Below, piece after piece: positions 1 to 13,187 of a stretch of DNA of 64,000 nt (positions are counted from its first letter, which is position 1; every line of letters begins with the position of its first letter). The position numbers and the translations under genes are program-made. Where the stretch lies: NCBI RefSeq assembly GCF_013407835.1, contig NZ_JACCBI010000001.1:1488001-1552000 (forward strand), in the 5' to 3' direction. The notes under the pieces are model-generated. The model made no database searches, was not told the DNA's origin, and worked only from the letters and a program-made list of their open reading frames with translations. The stretch comes from Agromyces atrinae. GTDB lineage: Bacteria > Actinomycetota > Actinomycetes > Actinomycetales > Microbacteriaceae.

Positions 1-337
1 CGCTGTTGCTGATGAAGGTCACCGGGATCTCCGCGCTCGCAGTGAAACCGTCGATCGAGTTGGTTCCGGTGATGACCCCAGCAGTGAGGGTGGGCTCCTC
101 ATCGGCTACGGTCGCAGCGACGTAGGCCGTCTTGGCGTTGGTGAGCTGTGCACCTACTGCGCTCACGCGCGCCTGCTCCTGCTGCCCCAGGTAGATCGGA
201 ATCGCGATCGCCGCGAGCACGCCGATGATGAGGACGACGACGAGGAGCTCGATGAGGGTGAAGCCCTTCTGACCCTTCTCACCGTTGACGAGCGCCTGGT
301 GACGGGCGAAGAGGGCCTTGTTGAAGGAAGTGAACAT
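1..337 (-). CDS. Type IV prepilin (major pilin-like), C-terminus cut by window start
   Basis: This is a pilin subunit precursor, exported and assembled at the cytoplasmic membrane by the PilB/PilC machinery encoded just upstream on the same strand. About 112 residues are visible. A short basic leader ends at Gly-25 and is followed by FTLIELLVVVLIIGVLAAIA, the class III prepilin signal: cleavage after Gly, N-methylated Phe+1, conserved Glu+5, then a hydrophobic spine helix. The ATG at 337 has only a weak ribosome site. The gene lies 134 bases downstream of pilC and has its own LacI-type operator at 388-401, so it is probably transcribed separately. The globular C-terminal domain is outside the window, so major and minor pilin cannot be told apart. 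Confidence 0.9.
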   Translation of the reverse strand, partial: MFTSFNKALFARHQALVNGEKGQKGFTLIELLVVVLIIGVLAAIAIPIYLGQQEQARVSAVGAQLTNAKTAYVAATVADEEPTLTAGVITGTNSIDGFTASAEIPVTFISNS

Positions 338-387
338 CGGTGTTCCGTTCTGTAGCTGGGTGGATGTGATCGACCGGACCCCGTTAA

Positions 388-401
388 TGGAAACGCTTGC
401 A
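388..401 (-). promoter_or_regulatory. Predicted LacI-family operator upstream of the prepilin gene
   Basis: TGGAAACGCTTGCA matches the LacI/GalR-family consensus TGNAANCGNTTNCA at every defined base. It lies about 50 bases before the prepilin ATG. Matching sites precede pilB. The regulator is not in this window. Confidence 0.55.
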
Positions 402-436
402 GGTCGTGGTTCACGGTAGTGGGATTCCTCGAACTC

Positions 437-458
437 GTAACCCCCTAGAAAGGGTTAC
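437..458 (-). terminator. Possible terminator hairpin after pilC
   Basis: GTAACCC and GGGTTAC form a perfect 7-bp inverted repeat with an 8-base loop, 13 bases past the pilC stop codon. There is no T-tract, so it may be a weak terminator or only a processing structure. Confidence 0.4.
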
Positions 459-471
459 AGTCGAGCGACAC

Positions 472-1692
472 TCACTTCACGTACTCGAAGATCGAGAAGA
501 TCGGCAGGTAGAGCGCGACGATCATGCCGCCGATGACCACGCCGATGACGGCGACGAGCAAGGGCTCGATGAGCGACGTGAGCTGCTCGGTCGTCGCCTC
601 GACCTCCTGGTCGTAGAACTCGGCGATCTTCTCGAGCATGGGTTCGAGCGCGCCGGCGCCCTCGCCGACGGCGATCATCTGCGTCACCATCGGCGGGAAG
701 ACGGGCTCGTTCGCGAGGGGCTCGGCGATCGTCGCCCCCGACCGGACGTCGTCGGCCACACGCCGCAGCGCCGCCTCGACGACCCAGTTGCCCGAGGTCT
801 CACCGGCGATCTGCAGCGCCGAGAGGACGGGGACGCCCGCGGCGACCATCGACTTGAAGTTGCGACTGAAGCGCGCGACGGCGATCTTCCGGGCGATGCC
901 GCCGAAGACGGGGAGCCGCAGCACGAACGGGTCGACGACGCTCCTGACCCTCTCGGTATGTCGTGCCTTCCGCCACCAGACGGCGAACACGACGGCTCCG
1001 ACGAGGAGGACCGGCGCGAGCCACACCATCACGCCCGAGAGCCACACGAGGAACTGCGTCGGAAGCGGCAGCTCCCCGCCGAGTCCGTCGAACATCGTCT
1101 GGAAGCTCGGCACGATGAAGACGAGCATGCCGATGACGCCGAGTACCGCCATCGCGAGCACGACGACGGGGTACGTCATCGCCGAGCGCACGGTGTTCCG
1201 CAGCTTGACGTCGGCCTCGAAGTTGGCGGCGATCGAGCCGAGGGCGTCGTCGAGGAACCCGCTCGTCTCCCCGGCTCGCACGAGCGAGATCATGAGCGGA
1301 GGGAAGTCGTCGCCGTGTCGGGCGAGAGCCTCCGAGAACGACGAGCCGCGCTCGACGTCGCCGCGCACCTTCCCCATCGTCTCGCGGAGCGTCGCGTTCT
1401 CGGTCTGACCCGCGACGATCGTGAGCGTCCTGACGAGCGACAGGCCGGCCGAGAGCATCGTCGCCATCTGCCGCGAGAGCACGGCGAGATCCTTGAGCTT
1501 CACGCCGCCGAAGCCCGGTATCGCGAGCTCGCGGTTGAGCCCCGTGCCCGTCGGCGCATCGACGATCGAGATGGGGCTCACTCCCTGCGCGATGAGCTGC
1601 GACGCCGCGTGCGACTCGTTCGACGCGTCGATGCGACCCGAGACGACCTTGCCGGCGCCTGTACGCGCCTTGTAGGCGTACGACTGCGCCAT
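472..1692 (-). CDS. pilC: PilC/GspF-type inner-membrane pilus assembly protein
   Basis: This is the polytopic platform protein that couples the PilB and PilT ATPases to pilin insertion and removal. It has 406 aa, the usual family length. Two T2SSF domains (about 70-190 and 275-395) each contain the family helical bundle and an S/A-AGE-x-SG type motif (RAGETSGFLDDAL and AVGEGAGALEPML). Membrane segments lie near 170-190, 215-240 and at the C-terminus (LLVAVIGVVIGGMIVALYL). The ATG at 1692 overlaps the pilT stop by four bases (ATGA), indicating translational coupling. It lies in the order pilB-pilT-pilC-pilin, a minimal type IV pilus set. Confidence 0.93.
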   Translation of the reverse strand: MAQSYAYKARTGAGKVVSGRIDASNESHAASQLIAQGVSPISIVDAPTGTGLNRELAIPGFGGVKLKDLAVLSRQMATMLSAGLSLVRTLTIVAGQTENATLRETMGKVRGDVERGSSFSEALARHGDDFPPLMISLVRAGETSGFLDDALGSIAANFEADVKLRNTVRSAMTYPVVVLAMAVLGVIGMLVFIVPSFQTMFDGLGGELPLPTQFLVWLSGVMVWLAPVLLVGAVVFAVWWRKARHTERVRSVVDPFVLRLPVFGGIARKIAVARFSRNFKSMVAAGVPVLSALQIAGETSGNWVVEAALRRVADDVRSGATIAEPLANEPVFPPMVTQMIAVGEGAGALEPMLEKIAEFYDQEVEATTEQLTSLIEPLLVAVIGVVIGGMIVALYLPIFSIFEYVK

Positions 1693-2921
1693 CAGCTGGT
1701 CACCCGGGCGAACGTGTCGGCGAACGCCGTCGGCGTCGGAGTCTCTGGCACGATGCCGAGGCTCACGACGGCATCCTCTCGGCGGAGGAGGCCCTTCAGC
1801 CCCTCCCGGTCGCGCGCCTTGGCGAGGGCCGCCGCGCTCGTCACGACCTGGGTGTTGACGAGTTCGGCGAGGCTCTGGTCGAGCGTGTGCATGCCGAGAC
1901 TCGAGCCGGACTGCATGACCGTCGGGATCTGATGCGTCTTGCCCTCGCGGATGAGATTGGCGATCGCGGGCGTCGACACGAGGATCTCGGTCGCGACGAC
2001 TCGGCCCTCTCCCCCGGCCCGGCGCACGAGCGTCTGCGAGACGACGCCCTTGAGCGTGTCGGCGAGCATGGTGCGCACCTGCGCCTGCTGCGACGCCGGG
2101 AAGACGTCGATGACGCGGTCGATCGTCTGCGGGGCGTCCTGCGTGTGCAGGGTCGCGAAGACGAGGTGCCCTGTCTCGGCGGCCGTCAGCGCGACCGAGA
2201 TGGTCTCGAGGTCGCGCAGCTCGCCGACGAGGATGACGTCGGGGTCCTGACGGAGCGCACGCTTGAGCGCCTCGGTGAAGCTCTTCGTGTCGGTGCCCAC
2301 CTCGCGCTGGTTGACGAGCGCGAGCTTGTTGGTGTGCAGGAACTCGATCGGGTCCTCGACCGTGATGATGTGGTCGGCGCGCGTGCGGTTGACGAGGTCG
2401 ATGATCGCCGCGAGCGTCGTCGACTTGCCGGAGCCCGTCGGCCCCGTGACGAGCACGAGCCCGCGCGGCAGGCGCGCGAACTCCCCGATCGACTTCGGCA
2501 GGCCGAGGGAGGACAGCGGCTTGATGTCGGTCGGGATGAGCCGGAACGCCGCGCCGACGGCATCCCTCTGCTGGTAGAGATTGACCCTGAACCTCGCCCG
2601 CGCGTCGAGCGTGATCGAGAAGTCGAGCTCCTGCTCGGACTCGAACGCCTCGAGCTGGGCCGGCGAAAGGAGCGAGAAGAGAACGGATGCCACGTGCTCG
2701 CGGCTCCACTCGGTCTCGTTCGGCAGCGGTTCGAGGCGCCCGTTCACCCGCCAGCGCGGTGTCGCGTCGGCGGCGACGTGCAGGTCGGACGACCCGGCAT
2801 CGGCGACGCGGTGGAGCGCGGCGAGGAGACCTGCATCCGGCTCGGTCCTCACCACCCGGCGGGCCGAGCGCGGCTCGGCGCACTCATCCGGCTCTGATTC
2901 GGCGTACTCATGCGACGACAC
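1692..2921 (-). CDS. pilT: Type IV pilus retraction ATPase PilT
   Basis: This hexameric cytoplasmic ATPase is expected to power pilus retraction. It has Walker A GPTGSGKSTT, an Asp box (ITVEDPIEF), Walker B DVILVGELRD, a His box (GHLVFATLHT) and the PilT signature AIANLIREGK (classically AIRNLIRE), which separates it from PilB. I start it at the GTG at 2921: AGGAGG lies 6 bases upstream, and the N-terminus then overlaps the end of pilB by 14 bases. A longer in-frame start at 2978 has no ribosome site and would add low-complexity Arg/Ser residues. The protein is 409 aa, longer than typical PilT by a short N-terminal extension. Its presence implies dynamic, twitching- or uptake-type pili. Confidence 0.92.
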   Translation of the reverse strand: MSSHEYAESEPDECAEPRSARRVVRTEPDAGLLAALHRVADAGSSDLHVAADATPRWRVNGRLEPLPNETEWSREHVASVLFSLLSPAQLEAFESEQELDFSITLDARARFRVNLYQQRDAVGAAFRLIPTDIKPLSSLGLPKSIGEFARLPRGLVLVTGPTGSGKSTTLAAIIDLVNRTRADHIITVEDPIEFLHTNKLALVNQREVGTDTKSFTEALKRALRQDPDVILVGELRDLETISVALTAAETGHLVFATLHTQDAPQTIDRVIDVFPASQQAQVRTMLADTLKGVVSQTLVRRAGGEGRVVATEILVSTPAIANLIREGKTHQIPTVMQSGSSLGMHTLDQSLAELVNTQVVTSAAALAKARDREGLKGLLRREDAVVSLGIVPETPTPTAFADTFARVTS

Positions 2922-4563
2922 GGAGGACCTCCTCGATCGACGTGATACCGAGCAGCGCCTTCTGCCACCCGTCGTCACGCAACGACGTCATACCCGCGGC
3001 GCGTGCGGCCCGCGCGATCTCGGCGCTCGACGAGCGACCGACGGCGAGCCGTTCGATCTCCTCGTCGACCGTCATGACCTCGTGGAGAGCCACACGACCG
3101 CGATAGCCCGTGTTGGAACAGCTCTGGCAGCCCACGGGATGCATGAGTTCGACGATGCCCTCGCTCTGGAACCCGAGCTTCTCGAGTTCGGCCGCCGACG
3201 TCGCCACGGCACGAGCGCAGCGCGAGCAGAGTCGGCGCGCGAGGCGCTGGGCGACGACGCAGTCGAGCGAGGTGCCGACCATGAACGGCTCGACGCCCAT
3301 CTCGATGAGGCGGGTGATCGCGCTCGGCGCATCGTTCGTGTGCAGGGTCGAGAAGACGAGGTGACCGGTGAGCGCGGCCTCGATGGCGATCTGAGCCGTC
3401 TCGCGGTCGCGGATCTCGCCGATGAGCAGCACGTCGGGGTCGGCGCGGAGGATCGAGCGGAGCGCGCTCGCGAACGTCAGCCCGGCCTTCGCGTTGACCT
3501 GCATCTGATTGATGCCGCGCATGCGGAACTCGACGGGGTCCTCGACGGTGATGACGTTCACCTCGGGGCGGGAGACGGCCTGCAGCGTCGAGTAGAGCGT
3601 CGTCGACTTACCCGACCCCGTCGGCCCCGTGACGAGCACCATTCCGTAGGGCTTCGTGTACGCGGCCTTGTAGTTCGAGGCGTTCTGCTCGAGCATCGCG
3701 AGGTCGGCGAGGGAATGGCTCGACGCCGTGTTGTCAAGGATGCGCAGCACGATCTTCTCGCCCCACACCGTCGGGAGCGTCGCGACGCGCAGGTCGATCT
3801 GGCGGCCGGCGTGCGCGACCGACATCCGTCCGTCCTGGGGTCTGCGACGTTCGGCGATGTCGATGTCGCTCATGATCTTGAGCCGCGAGATCACCCCGCT
3901 CTGCACCGACTTCGGGGCGTCCTGCATCTCGTGCAGCACGCCGTCGATGCGGTACCGCACGCGGACGGCGTCCGCCGTGGGCTCGATGTGCACGTCGGAC
4001 GCATGGTCCTGGACGGCCTGCCCGATGAGGAGGTTGACGAATCGCACGATGGGCGCGTCGTCGTCGGCGTCATCCGTCTCGAGGGTGCGCTCGGCGAGCT
4101 CGATGCTCTCTTCGGCGAGGGTCGACGTGAGGTCGCTCAGTTCGCCGTCGGCGCGGAGATAGCGGTCGAGGGCCGCCTGCAGGTCAGAGCGCTCGGCGAC
4201 CACGAGATCGACCTCGCGACGCGTCGCCGCCCGGACGTCGTCGATCGCGACGACGTTGCCCGGGTCGGCCGTCGCGATGAGGATGCGACCGGGCGACTGA
4301 CTGAGCGGGAGGATGCCGTGGCGGCGGCAGAGCGTCGACGGGACGAGCTCGACGGCCGACCGATCGACCTGACGCTCGGCGAACTCGATGAAGTCGACCT
4401 TGGCCTGCGCGGCCCGCATGCGCGCGAGCGATCCGGCGTCGATGCGCCCCTCGTCGACGAGAGACCGCACGAGGGCCTCTTCGTCGCCGCCGCTCCGGAC
4501 GCCGCTCAGCGCCTCAAACGTCATGTACCCGTGCAGCACGAGCGTTTCCGCCAGGGACGCCAT
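2908..4563 (-). CDS. pilB: Type IV pilus assembly ATPase PilB/GspE
   Basis: This is the extension ATPase of the pilus machine. An MshEN-like N-terminal domain spans about 1-150. The ATPase core contains GPTGSGKST, an Asp box (ITVEDPVEF), Walker B DVLLIGEIRD and a His box. The tetracysteine zinc motif characteristic of PilB/GspE follows (CSRC, then CQSCSNTGYRGR). The ATG at 4563 is preceded by GAGGAGAAC, a strong ribosome site; an in-frame start at 4623 would read through the operator region and is rejected. It is the first gene of the pilus operon, with two overlapping LacI-type operators 30-56 bases upstream. At 551 aa it has normal length. Confidence 0.94.
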   Translation of the reverse strand: MASLAETLVLHGYMTFEALSGVRSGGDEEALVRSLVDEGRIDAGSLARMRAAQAKVDFIEFAERQVDRSAVELVPSTLCRRHGILPLSQSPGRILIATADPGNVVAIDDVRAATRREVDLVVAERSDLQAALDRYLRADGELSDLTSTLAEESIELAERTLETDDADDDAPIVRFVNLLIGQAVQDHASDVHIEPTADAVRVRYRIDGVLHEMQDAPKSVQSGVISRLKIMSDIDIAERRRPQDGRMSVAHAGRQIDLRVATLPTVWGEKIVLRILDNTASSHSLADLAMLEQNASNYKAAYTKPYGMVLVTGPTGSGKSTTLYSTLQAVSRPEVNVITVEDPVEFRMRGINQMQVNAKAGLTFASALRSILRADPDVLLIGEIRDRETAQIAIEAALTGHLVFSTLHTNDAPSAITRLIEMGVEPFMVGTSLDCVVAQRLARRLCSRCARAVATSAAELEKLGFQSEGIVELMHPVGCQSCSNTGYRGRVALHEVMTVDEEIERLAVGRSSSAEIARAARAAGMTSLRDDGWQKALLGITSIEEVLRVVA

Positions 4564-4591
4564 CGTTCTCCTCTGCGCTCTCCGTCGAGAA

Positions 4592-4620
4592 TTGCAAGCG
4601 CTTCCTGTAAGCGCTTGCAA
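4592..4620 (-). promoter_or_regulatory. Double LacI-type operator (12-bp inverted repeat) upstream of pilB
   Basis: TTGCAAGCGCTT (4592-4603) and AAGCGCTTGCAA (4609-4620) form a perfect inverted repeat around a 5-base spacer. Each arm holds the palindrome AAGCGCTT. The site at 4606-4619 matches TGNAANCGNTTNCA perfectly; the one at 4593-4606 has one mismatch. Position and symmetry suggest control of the pilus operon by a LacI-family protein. Confidence 0.6.
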
Positions 4621-4693
4621 CACACTACGCAGAGTGAGGCTCCCTCACCCATCCCCTTTCGGGGGGACAGACGCTTCGGGGCGACAGACGCAC

Positions 4694-4721
4694 GAAGGCC
4701 CCGGATCTCTCCGGGGCCTTC
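4694..4721 (-). terminator. Intrinsic terminator of rpoBC
   Basis: A perfect 12-bp GC-rich stem (GAAGGCCCCGGA / TCCGGGGCCTTC) with a 4-base loop lies 19 bases past the rpoC stop. It separates rpoC from the downstream pilB promoter. The U-tract is poor, as is common in actinobacteria. Confidence 0.8.
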
Positions 4722-4739
4722 ATGTCAGCTACTCGACGC

Positions 4740-7700
4740 TCAGCTGTAGTTGCCGGGCGTGAAGTCGTCGTTCGAGAACGAGTCGAAGTCGACGAAGCTC
4801 AGGTCGCCCTCGGTGAAGACCGAGTCATCAGCGAAGATGCGGCTGGGGTAACGCTCCGCCTTCGCCTCTTCGGTCGCCTCGACCACCACGTTGCGGTACT
4901 TGGCCAGGCCAGTACCCGCGGGGATGAGCTTTCCGATGATGACGTTCTCCTTGAGGCCGACCAGCGGGTCGGACTTGCCCTCCATGGCGGCCTGCGTGAG
5001 CACGCGGGTCGTCTCCTGGAAGGACGCGGCCGACAGCCACGACTCGGTCGCGAGCGAAGCCTTGGTGATACCCATGACCTCCTGGCGAGCCGACGCCGTC
5101 TTCTTGCCCTCGGTGAGAGCCGCACGGTTGATCTCGTTGTACTTCTGACGGTCGACGAGCTCACCCGGCAGCAGGTCGGTGTCGCCGTGGTCGACGACGG
5201 TGACCTTGCGGAGCATCTGACGGACGATGACCTCGATGTGCTTGTCGTGGATCGGCACACCCTGCGAGCGGTAGACGTCCTGCACACCGTTGACGAGGTG
5301 CTTCTGCACCTCGCGGACACCCTTGACGCGAAGGACTTCCTTCGGGTCGACGGTGCCGACGATGATCTGCTGACCGAGCTCGACGTGCTGGCCGTCCTCG
5401 ACGAGGAGGGTCGAACGCTTGAGCACGTTGTAGACGATCGGCTCGTCGCCGTTGTCGGGCGTGAGGATCACCTTGCGCTGGCGGTCGTTCTCGTCGATCG
5501 TGATGCGACCGGGAGCCTCGACGATGGGCGAAGCACCCTTCGGCGTACGCGCCTCGAAGAGCTCCTGCACGCGGGGAAGACCCTGCGTGATGTCGTCGGC
5601 CGATGCCGAACCACCCGTGTGGAAGGTACGCATCGTGAGCTGCGTTCCGGGCTCACCGATCGACTGGGCCGCGATGATGCCGACGGCCTCGCCGATGTCG
5701 ACGAGCTTGCCGGTGGCGAGCGAACGGCCGTAGCACTTCGCGCAGACACCGACGCTCGACTCGCACGTGAGGACCGAGCGGACCTTGATCGACTCGACAC
5801 CGTCGCCGACGAGCTGGTCGATGAGGACGTCTCCGACGTCTGCACCGGCTTCGGCCAGGACCGTGCCCTGGGCGTCGACCACGTCAGCCGCGAGGCTGCG
5901 CGAGTAGACACCGTTCTCGACGTTCGGGTCGCGGACGAGCTTGCCCTCGGAGTCAGCAGCAGCGATGGGGAACTCGAGGCCCTTGCCGGTGCCGCAGTCC
6001 TCCTCGCGGATGATGACGTCCTGCGAGACGTCGACGAGTCGACGCGTCAGGTAACCCGAGTCGGCCGTACGGAGGGCCGTGTCGGCCAGACCCTTACGGG
6101 CACCGTGCGTCGCGATGAAGTACTCGGCGACCGAGAGGCCTTCGCGGTAGCTCGAGATGATCGGGCGAGGGATGATCTCACCCTTCGGGTTGTTGACGAG
6201 GCCTCGCATACCGGCGATGTTGCGCACCTGCAGCCAGTTACCACGAGCACCGGACGTCACCATGCGGTTGATGGTGTTGTCCTCGGGGAAGTTGGCGCGC
6301 ATGGCGACAGCGACCTCGTCGGTGGCCTTGGTCCAGATCTGGATGAGCTCCTGGCGACGCTCGAGGTCGGTGATGAGACCCTTCTCGAACTGCGACGTGA
6401 CCTTGGCGGCCTGCTTCTCGTAACCGGCGACGATCTGCGGCTTGTTCGGCGGGGTCAGGATGTCGCTGAGGGCGACGGTGACACCGGAACGAGTCGCCCA
6501 GCGGAAGCCGGCGTCCTTGATGTTGTCGAGAGCTGCAGCGACCTGCACCTTGGGGTACCGCTCGGCGAGGTCGTTGACGATCGCGGAGATGGCGCCCTTG
6601 TCGACGACGTCCTCGACGTACGGGTAGTCGGCGGGGAGCGTCTCGTTGAAGAGAGCGCGTCCGAGCGACGTCTGCACGAGGACGGTGCCTTCGGCCTTGC
6701 CGTCGACGAGCTCGACGCCCTCGGGCTGGGTGCCCGGGGTGAAGAACTTGTCGGTGAGGCGGATGCGCACCTTGGCGTTGAGGTCGAGCGTCTTCTGGTC
6801 GAAGGCGAGGATCGCCTCGGAGACCGAGGAGAACGCGCGGCCTTCGCCCAGTGCGCCGTCCTTGAGCGTCGTCAGGTGGTGCAGACCGATGATCATGTCC
6901 TGCGTGGGCAGGGTCACCGGACGACCGTCGGACGGCTTCAGGATGTTGTTCGAGGCGAGCATGAGGATGCGGGCCTCGGCCTGGGCCTCGACCGACAGCG
7001 GCAGGTGGACAGCCATCTGGTCACCGTCGAAGTCTGCGTTGAACGCAGCACAGACGAGCGGGTGCAGCTGGATGGCCTTGCCCTCGACGAGCTGAGGCTC
7101 GAACGCCTGGATGCCCAGGCGGTGGAGCGTCGGTGCGCGGTTGAGGAGCACGGGGCGCTCGCGGATGATCTCCTCGAGGACGTCCCAGACCTGCGGGCGC
7201 GAACGCTCGACCATGCGCTTGGCGGCCTTGATGTTCTGAGCGTGGCTCAGGTCGATCAGGCGCTTGATCACGAACGGCTTGAACAGCTCGAGAGCCATCT
7301 GCTTGGGCAGACCGCACTGGTGGAGCTTGAGCTGCGGTCCGACGATGATGACCGAACGGCCCGAGTAGTCGACGCGCTTTCCGAGCAGGTTCTGACGGAA
7401 GCGACCCTGCTTTCCCTTGAGCATGTCGCTCAGGGACTTGAGGGCGCGGTTACCGGTACCGGTGACGGGGCGACCACGGCGACCGTTGTCGAACAGTGCG
7501 TCGACGGCCTCCTGCAGCATGCGCTTCTCGTTGTTGACGATGATCTCGGGCGCGCCGAGGTCGAGCAGACGACGAAGTCGGTTGTTGCGGTTGATCACAC
7601 GACGGTAGAGGTCGTTCAGGTCGGAGGTCGCGAAGCGGCCACCGTCGAGCTGCACCATCGGGCGGAGCTCCGGCGGGATCACCGGGACGACGTCGAGCAC

Positions 7701-8636
7701 CATCGCTGCGGGCGAGTTGCCCGTGGCGAGGAACGAGTTGACGACACGGAGGCGCTTGATGGCGCGGATCTTCTTCTGACCCTTGCCCTCGGCGATCTGC
7801 AGGTGCAGGTCTTCCGCCTCGGCGGCCAGGTCGAACGCGAGGAGACGCTTCTTGATGGCCTCGGCGCCCATGAACGCCTCGAAGTACATGCCGAAGCGGT
7901 CCTGGAGCTCGTGGAAGACCGAGTCCTCGGGCTTGAGGTCGCCGACCTTGAGGGTGCGGAAGTCTTCCCACACGCGCTCGAGGTGAGCGATCTGCTCGTC
8001 GCCGGACTTCCGGACCTGAGTCATCTCCTTGTCAGCGGCAGCCTCGGCGCGCTTCTTCTGGTCGGACTTCGCTCCGTCGGCCTCGAGGGCCGCGAGCTCG
8101 TCCTCCTTGCGCTTCATGAGCTCGGCGATACGCGCGTCGCGCTGGTCGCCGATCGTCTTGATCTCGAGACGGAGTTCGTTCTCGAGGCCGGGCATGTCGG
8201 AGTGACGGCCCTCTTCATCGACGTCGATCACCATGTAGGCGGCGAAGTAGATGACCTTCTCGAGGTCCTTCGGTGCCATGTCGAGCAGGTAACCGAGCCG
8301 CGACGGAACACCCTTGAAGTACCAGATGTGCGTGACGGGGGCGGCGAGCTCGATGTGGCCCATGCGCTCACGACGGACGGAGGACTTGGTGACCTCCACG
8401 CCGCAGCGCTCGCAGACGATGCCCTTGAAGCGGACACGCTTGTACTTGCCGCACGAGCACTCCCAGTCCCGCGAGGGACCGAAGATCTGCTCGCCGAAGA
8501 GGCCGTCCTTCTCGGGCTTCAGCGTGCGGTAGTTGATCGTCTCAGGCTTCTTGACCTCACCGTAGGACCACTTGCGGATGTCCTCTGCGGTGGCCAGGCC
8601 GATACGAAGCTCGTCAAAAGTTGTTGCGTCGAGCAA
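4740..8636 (-). CDS. rpoC: DNA-directed RNA polymerase subunit beta-prime
   Basis: This is the catalytic subunit of RNA polymerase. The active-site motif NADFDGDQM (about residues 533-541) carries the three Mg-binding aspartates. The N-terminal zinc ribbon ([16 protein letters not shown], about 60-78) and the second zinc site ([11 protein letters not shown], about 957 on) are intact. At 1298 aa it has the normal actinobacterial length. The start is a TTG at 8636 with GGAGAG four bases upstream, 42 bases after rpoB, so the two are co-transcribed. The C-terminus ends in an acidic tail typical of actinobacterial beta-prime. Confidence 0.98.
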   Translation of the reverse strand: MLDATTFDELRIGLATAEDIRKWSYGEVKKPETINYRTLKPEKDGLFGEQIFGPSRDWECSCGKYKRVRFKGIVCERCGVEVTKSSVRRERMGHIELAAPVTHIWYFKGVPSRLGYLLDMAPKDLEKVIYFAAYMVIDVDEEGRHSDMPGLENELRLEIKTIGDQRDARIAELMKRKEDELAALEADGAKSDQKKRAEAAADKEMTQVRKSGDEQIAHLERVWEDFRTLKVGDLKPEDSVFHELQDRFGMYFEAFMGAEAIKKRLLAFDLAAEAEDLHLQIAEGKGQKKIRAIKRLRVVNSFLATGNSPAAMVLDVVPVIPPELRPMVQLDGGRFATSDLNDLYRRVINRNNRLRRLLDLGAPEIIVNNEKRMLQEAVDALFDNGRRGRPVTGTGNRALKSLSDMLKGKQGRFRQNLLGKRVDYSGRSVIIVGPQLKLHQCGLPKQMALELFKPFVIKRLIDLSHAQNIKAAKRMVERSRPQVWDVLEEIIRERPVLLNRAPTLHRLGIQAFEPQLVEGKAIQLHPLVCAAFNADFDGDQMAVHLPLSVEAQAEARILMLASNNILKPSDGRPVTLPTQDMIIGLHHLTTLKDGALGEGRAFSSVSEAILAFDQKTLDLNAKVRIRLTDKFFTPGTQPEGVELVDGKAEGTVLVQTSLGRALFNETLPADYPYVEDVVDKGAISAIVNDLAERYPKVQVAAALDNIKDAGFRWATRSGVTVALSDILTPPNKPQIVAGYEKQAAKVTSQFEKGLITDLERRQELIQIWTKATDEVAVAMRANFPEDNTINRMVTSGARGNWLQVRNIAGMRGLVNNPKGEIIPRPIISSYREGLSVAEYFIATHGARKGLADTALRTADSGYLTRRLVDVSQDVIIREEDCGTGKGLEFPIAAADSEGKLVRDPNVENGVYSRSLAADVVDAQGTVLAEAGADVGDVLIDQLVGDGVESIKVRSVLTCESSVGVCAKCYGRSLATGKLVDIGEAVGIIAAQSIGEPGTQLTMRTFHTGGSASADDITQGLPRVQELFEARTPKGASPIVEAPGRITIDENDRQRKVILTPDNGDEPIVYNVLKRSTLLVEDGQHVELGQQIIVGTVDPKEVLRVKGVREVQKHLVNGVQDVYRSQGVPIHDKHIEVIVRQMLRKVTVVDHGDTDLLPGELVDRQKYNEINRAALTEGKKTASARQEVMGITKASLATESWLSAASFQETTRVLTQAAMEGKSDPLVGLKENVIIGKLIPAGTGLAKYRNVVVEATEEAKAERYPSRIFADDSVFTEGDLSFVDFDSFSNDDFTPGNYS

Positions 8637-8678
8637 AATTCTCTCCTTGGAAGATTCGAAAAAGTAGGAGGGCCTGGC

Positions 8679-12167
<3,489 letters not shown>

Positions 12168-12182
12168 GGAAATAACCTCCAG

Positions 12183-12201
12183 CGGCCCTCATTAGGGGCC
12201 G
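12183..12201 (-). other. Small hairpin in the rpoB leader
   Basis: CGGCCC and GGGCCG form a 6-bp stem with a 7-base loop just upstream of the rpoB ribosome site. A role in translation or transcript stability is possible but untested. Confidence 0.3.
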
Positions 12202-12317
12202 AGTTACTATCAGTGGTGGTGAGGGATACCCCGCAGACGCTGCCGACGAGCCGAAACTCGGGCATGCGAAGCCGACCGCAATATGAAGGCACAGATGGTC
12301 TGGGAGCGCAAAGGTTA

Positions 12318-12346
12318 ACTATAGGTCGGAAATGCGGCCGTGTCCA
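12318..12346 (-). promoter_or_regulatory. SigA-type promoter of rpoBC
   Basis: Read on the minus strand: -35 TGGACA (12341-12346), 17-base spacer, -10 TATAGT (12318-12323). Transcription should start near 12311. Confidence 0.75.
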
Positions 12347-12355
12347 CTCCGATTC

Positions 12356-12384
12356 TTGAAAAGTTCTGAGATGTCCGGTATAAC
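12356..12384 (+). promoter_or_regulatory. SigA-type promoter of the spermidine-synthase-like pair
   Basis: -35 TTGAAA (12356-12361), 17-base spacer, -10 TATAAC (12379-12384). It is divergent from the rpoBC promoter; the two -35 boxes are only 9 bases apart. Confidence 0.7.
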
Positions 12385-12447
12385 CGCGCGCACGTCACCA
12401 TTTACGCTGGGTCGCATGCTCGTTCCCGCCCTCGTCCGGCCCCGCGG

Positions 12448-13164
12448 ATGACGCCCCCGCGCGTCACTCTCGAGGCCCACGCCGTCTTCGACGGCGTCAC
12501 CTCGCTCGTGGTCGACGGCGCGGATCAGTCGCACCTCGACCGCGGCGATCCCGCCACTCTCCACGACGACTACGCGCGGCGCATCGGGCATCTCGTCGAC
12601 GGCGTCGCGGCCCGCGGCGAGCCGATCGACGCCGTGCACCTCGGTGCGGGCGGACTGACCCTCGCGCACTACGTCGCCGCGACCCGGCCGGGCTCCCGCC
12701 AGCTCGCCGTCGACATCGATGCGGAACTCGTCGACCTCGTCGTGCGGGAGCTCCCGCCTCCGCCGGGCACGTCGCTCGAGGTCGGCGACGCCTTCGCGTT
12801 CGTCGACGCGTTGCCCGCGGCGAGCGCCGACGTCGTCATCGTCGATCTCTACGTCGGGCACGGCGACGCCCTCGGCGCGGCGGACCCCGCCTTCCTCGCG
12901 AGCGCGATGCGCGTCATCCGCCCCGGTGGCGTGGTCGCGGTCAACGTCGGCGACGAGCCTGACGGGGCCGCGATGCGAGCCGTCGCCCGCACCCTCGCCA
13001 CGATCGGGCACGAACCGGTGACCCTCGCACCCACCTCGCTCGTCGCCGGGCGCTCCGACGGCAACGCCGTGATCGCCGCCGGCACGGGGCTCTCCGAGCG
13101 GGTCACCCGGCTTCTCGCGCTGGGCCCCCACCCGGCATCCGTCATCGTCGGCGCCGAGTTCTGA
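12448..13164 (+). CDS. Spermidine-synthase-like methyltransferase-fold protein (paralogue 1)
   Basis: The 238-aa protein has a Rossmann-type fold related to spermidine synthase. Glycine motif I reads HLGAGGLTLAHYVAATRP (about 67-84), followed by the acidic VDID strand end and a VVIVDLY strand where aminopropyltransferases have their active-site Asp loop. The canonical GGGDG and DSSDP motifs of true spermidine synthases are absent, so polyamine synthesis is doubtful; substrate unknown. The ATG at 12448 follows a well-formed promoter with a leader of about 55 bases. A clear tandem paralogue follows 23 bases later. Confidence 0.75.
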   Translation: MTPPRVTLEAHAVFDGVTSLVVDGADQSHLDRGDPATLHDDYARRIGHLVDGVAARGEPIDAVHLGAGGLTLAHYVAATRPGSRQLAVDIDAELVDLVVRELPPPPGTSLEVGDAFAFVDALPAASADVVIVDLYVGHGDALGAADPAFLASAMRVIRPGGVVAVNVGDEPDGAAMRAVARTLATIGHEPVTLAPTSLVAGRSDGNAVIAAGTGLSERVTRLLALGPHPASVIVGAEF

Positions 13165-13174
13165 GCATGCCCGC

Positions 13175-13180
13175 TACCCT
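13175..13180 (+). promoter_or_regulatory. -10 box of predicted leaderless transcript (paralogue 2)
   Basis: TACCCT lies 7 bases before the ATG at 13188, so paralogue 2 may have its own promoter. Confidence 0.5.
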
Positions 13181-13187
13181 TGCAGGC

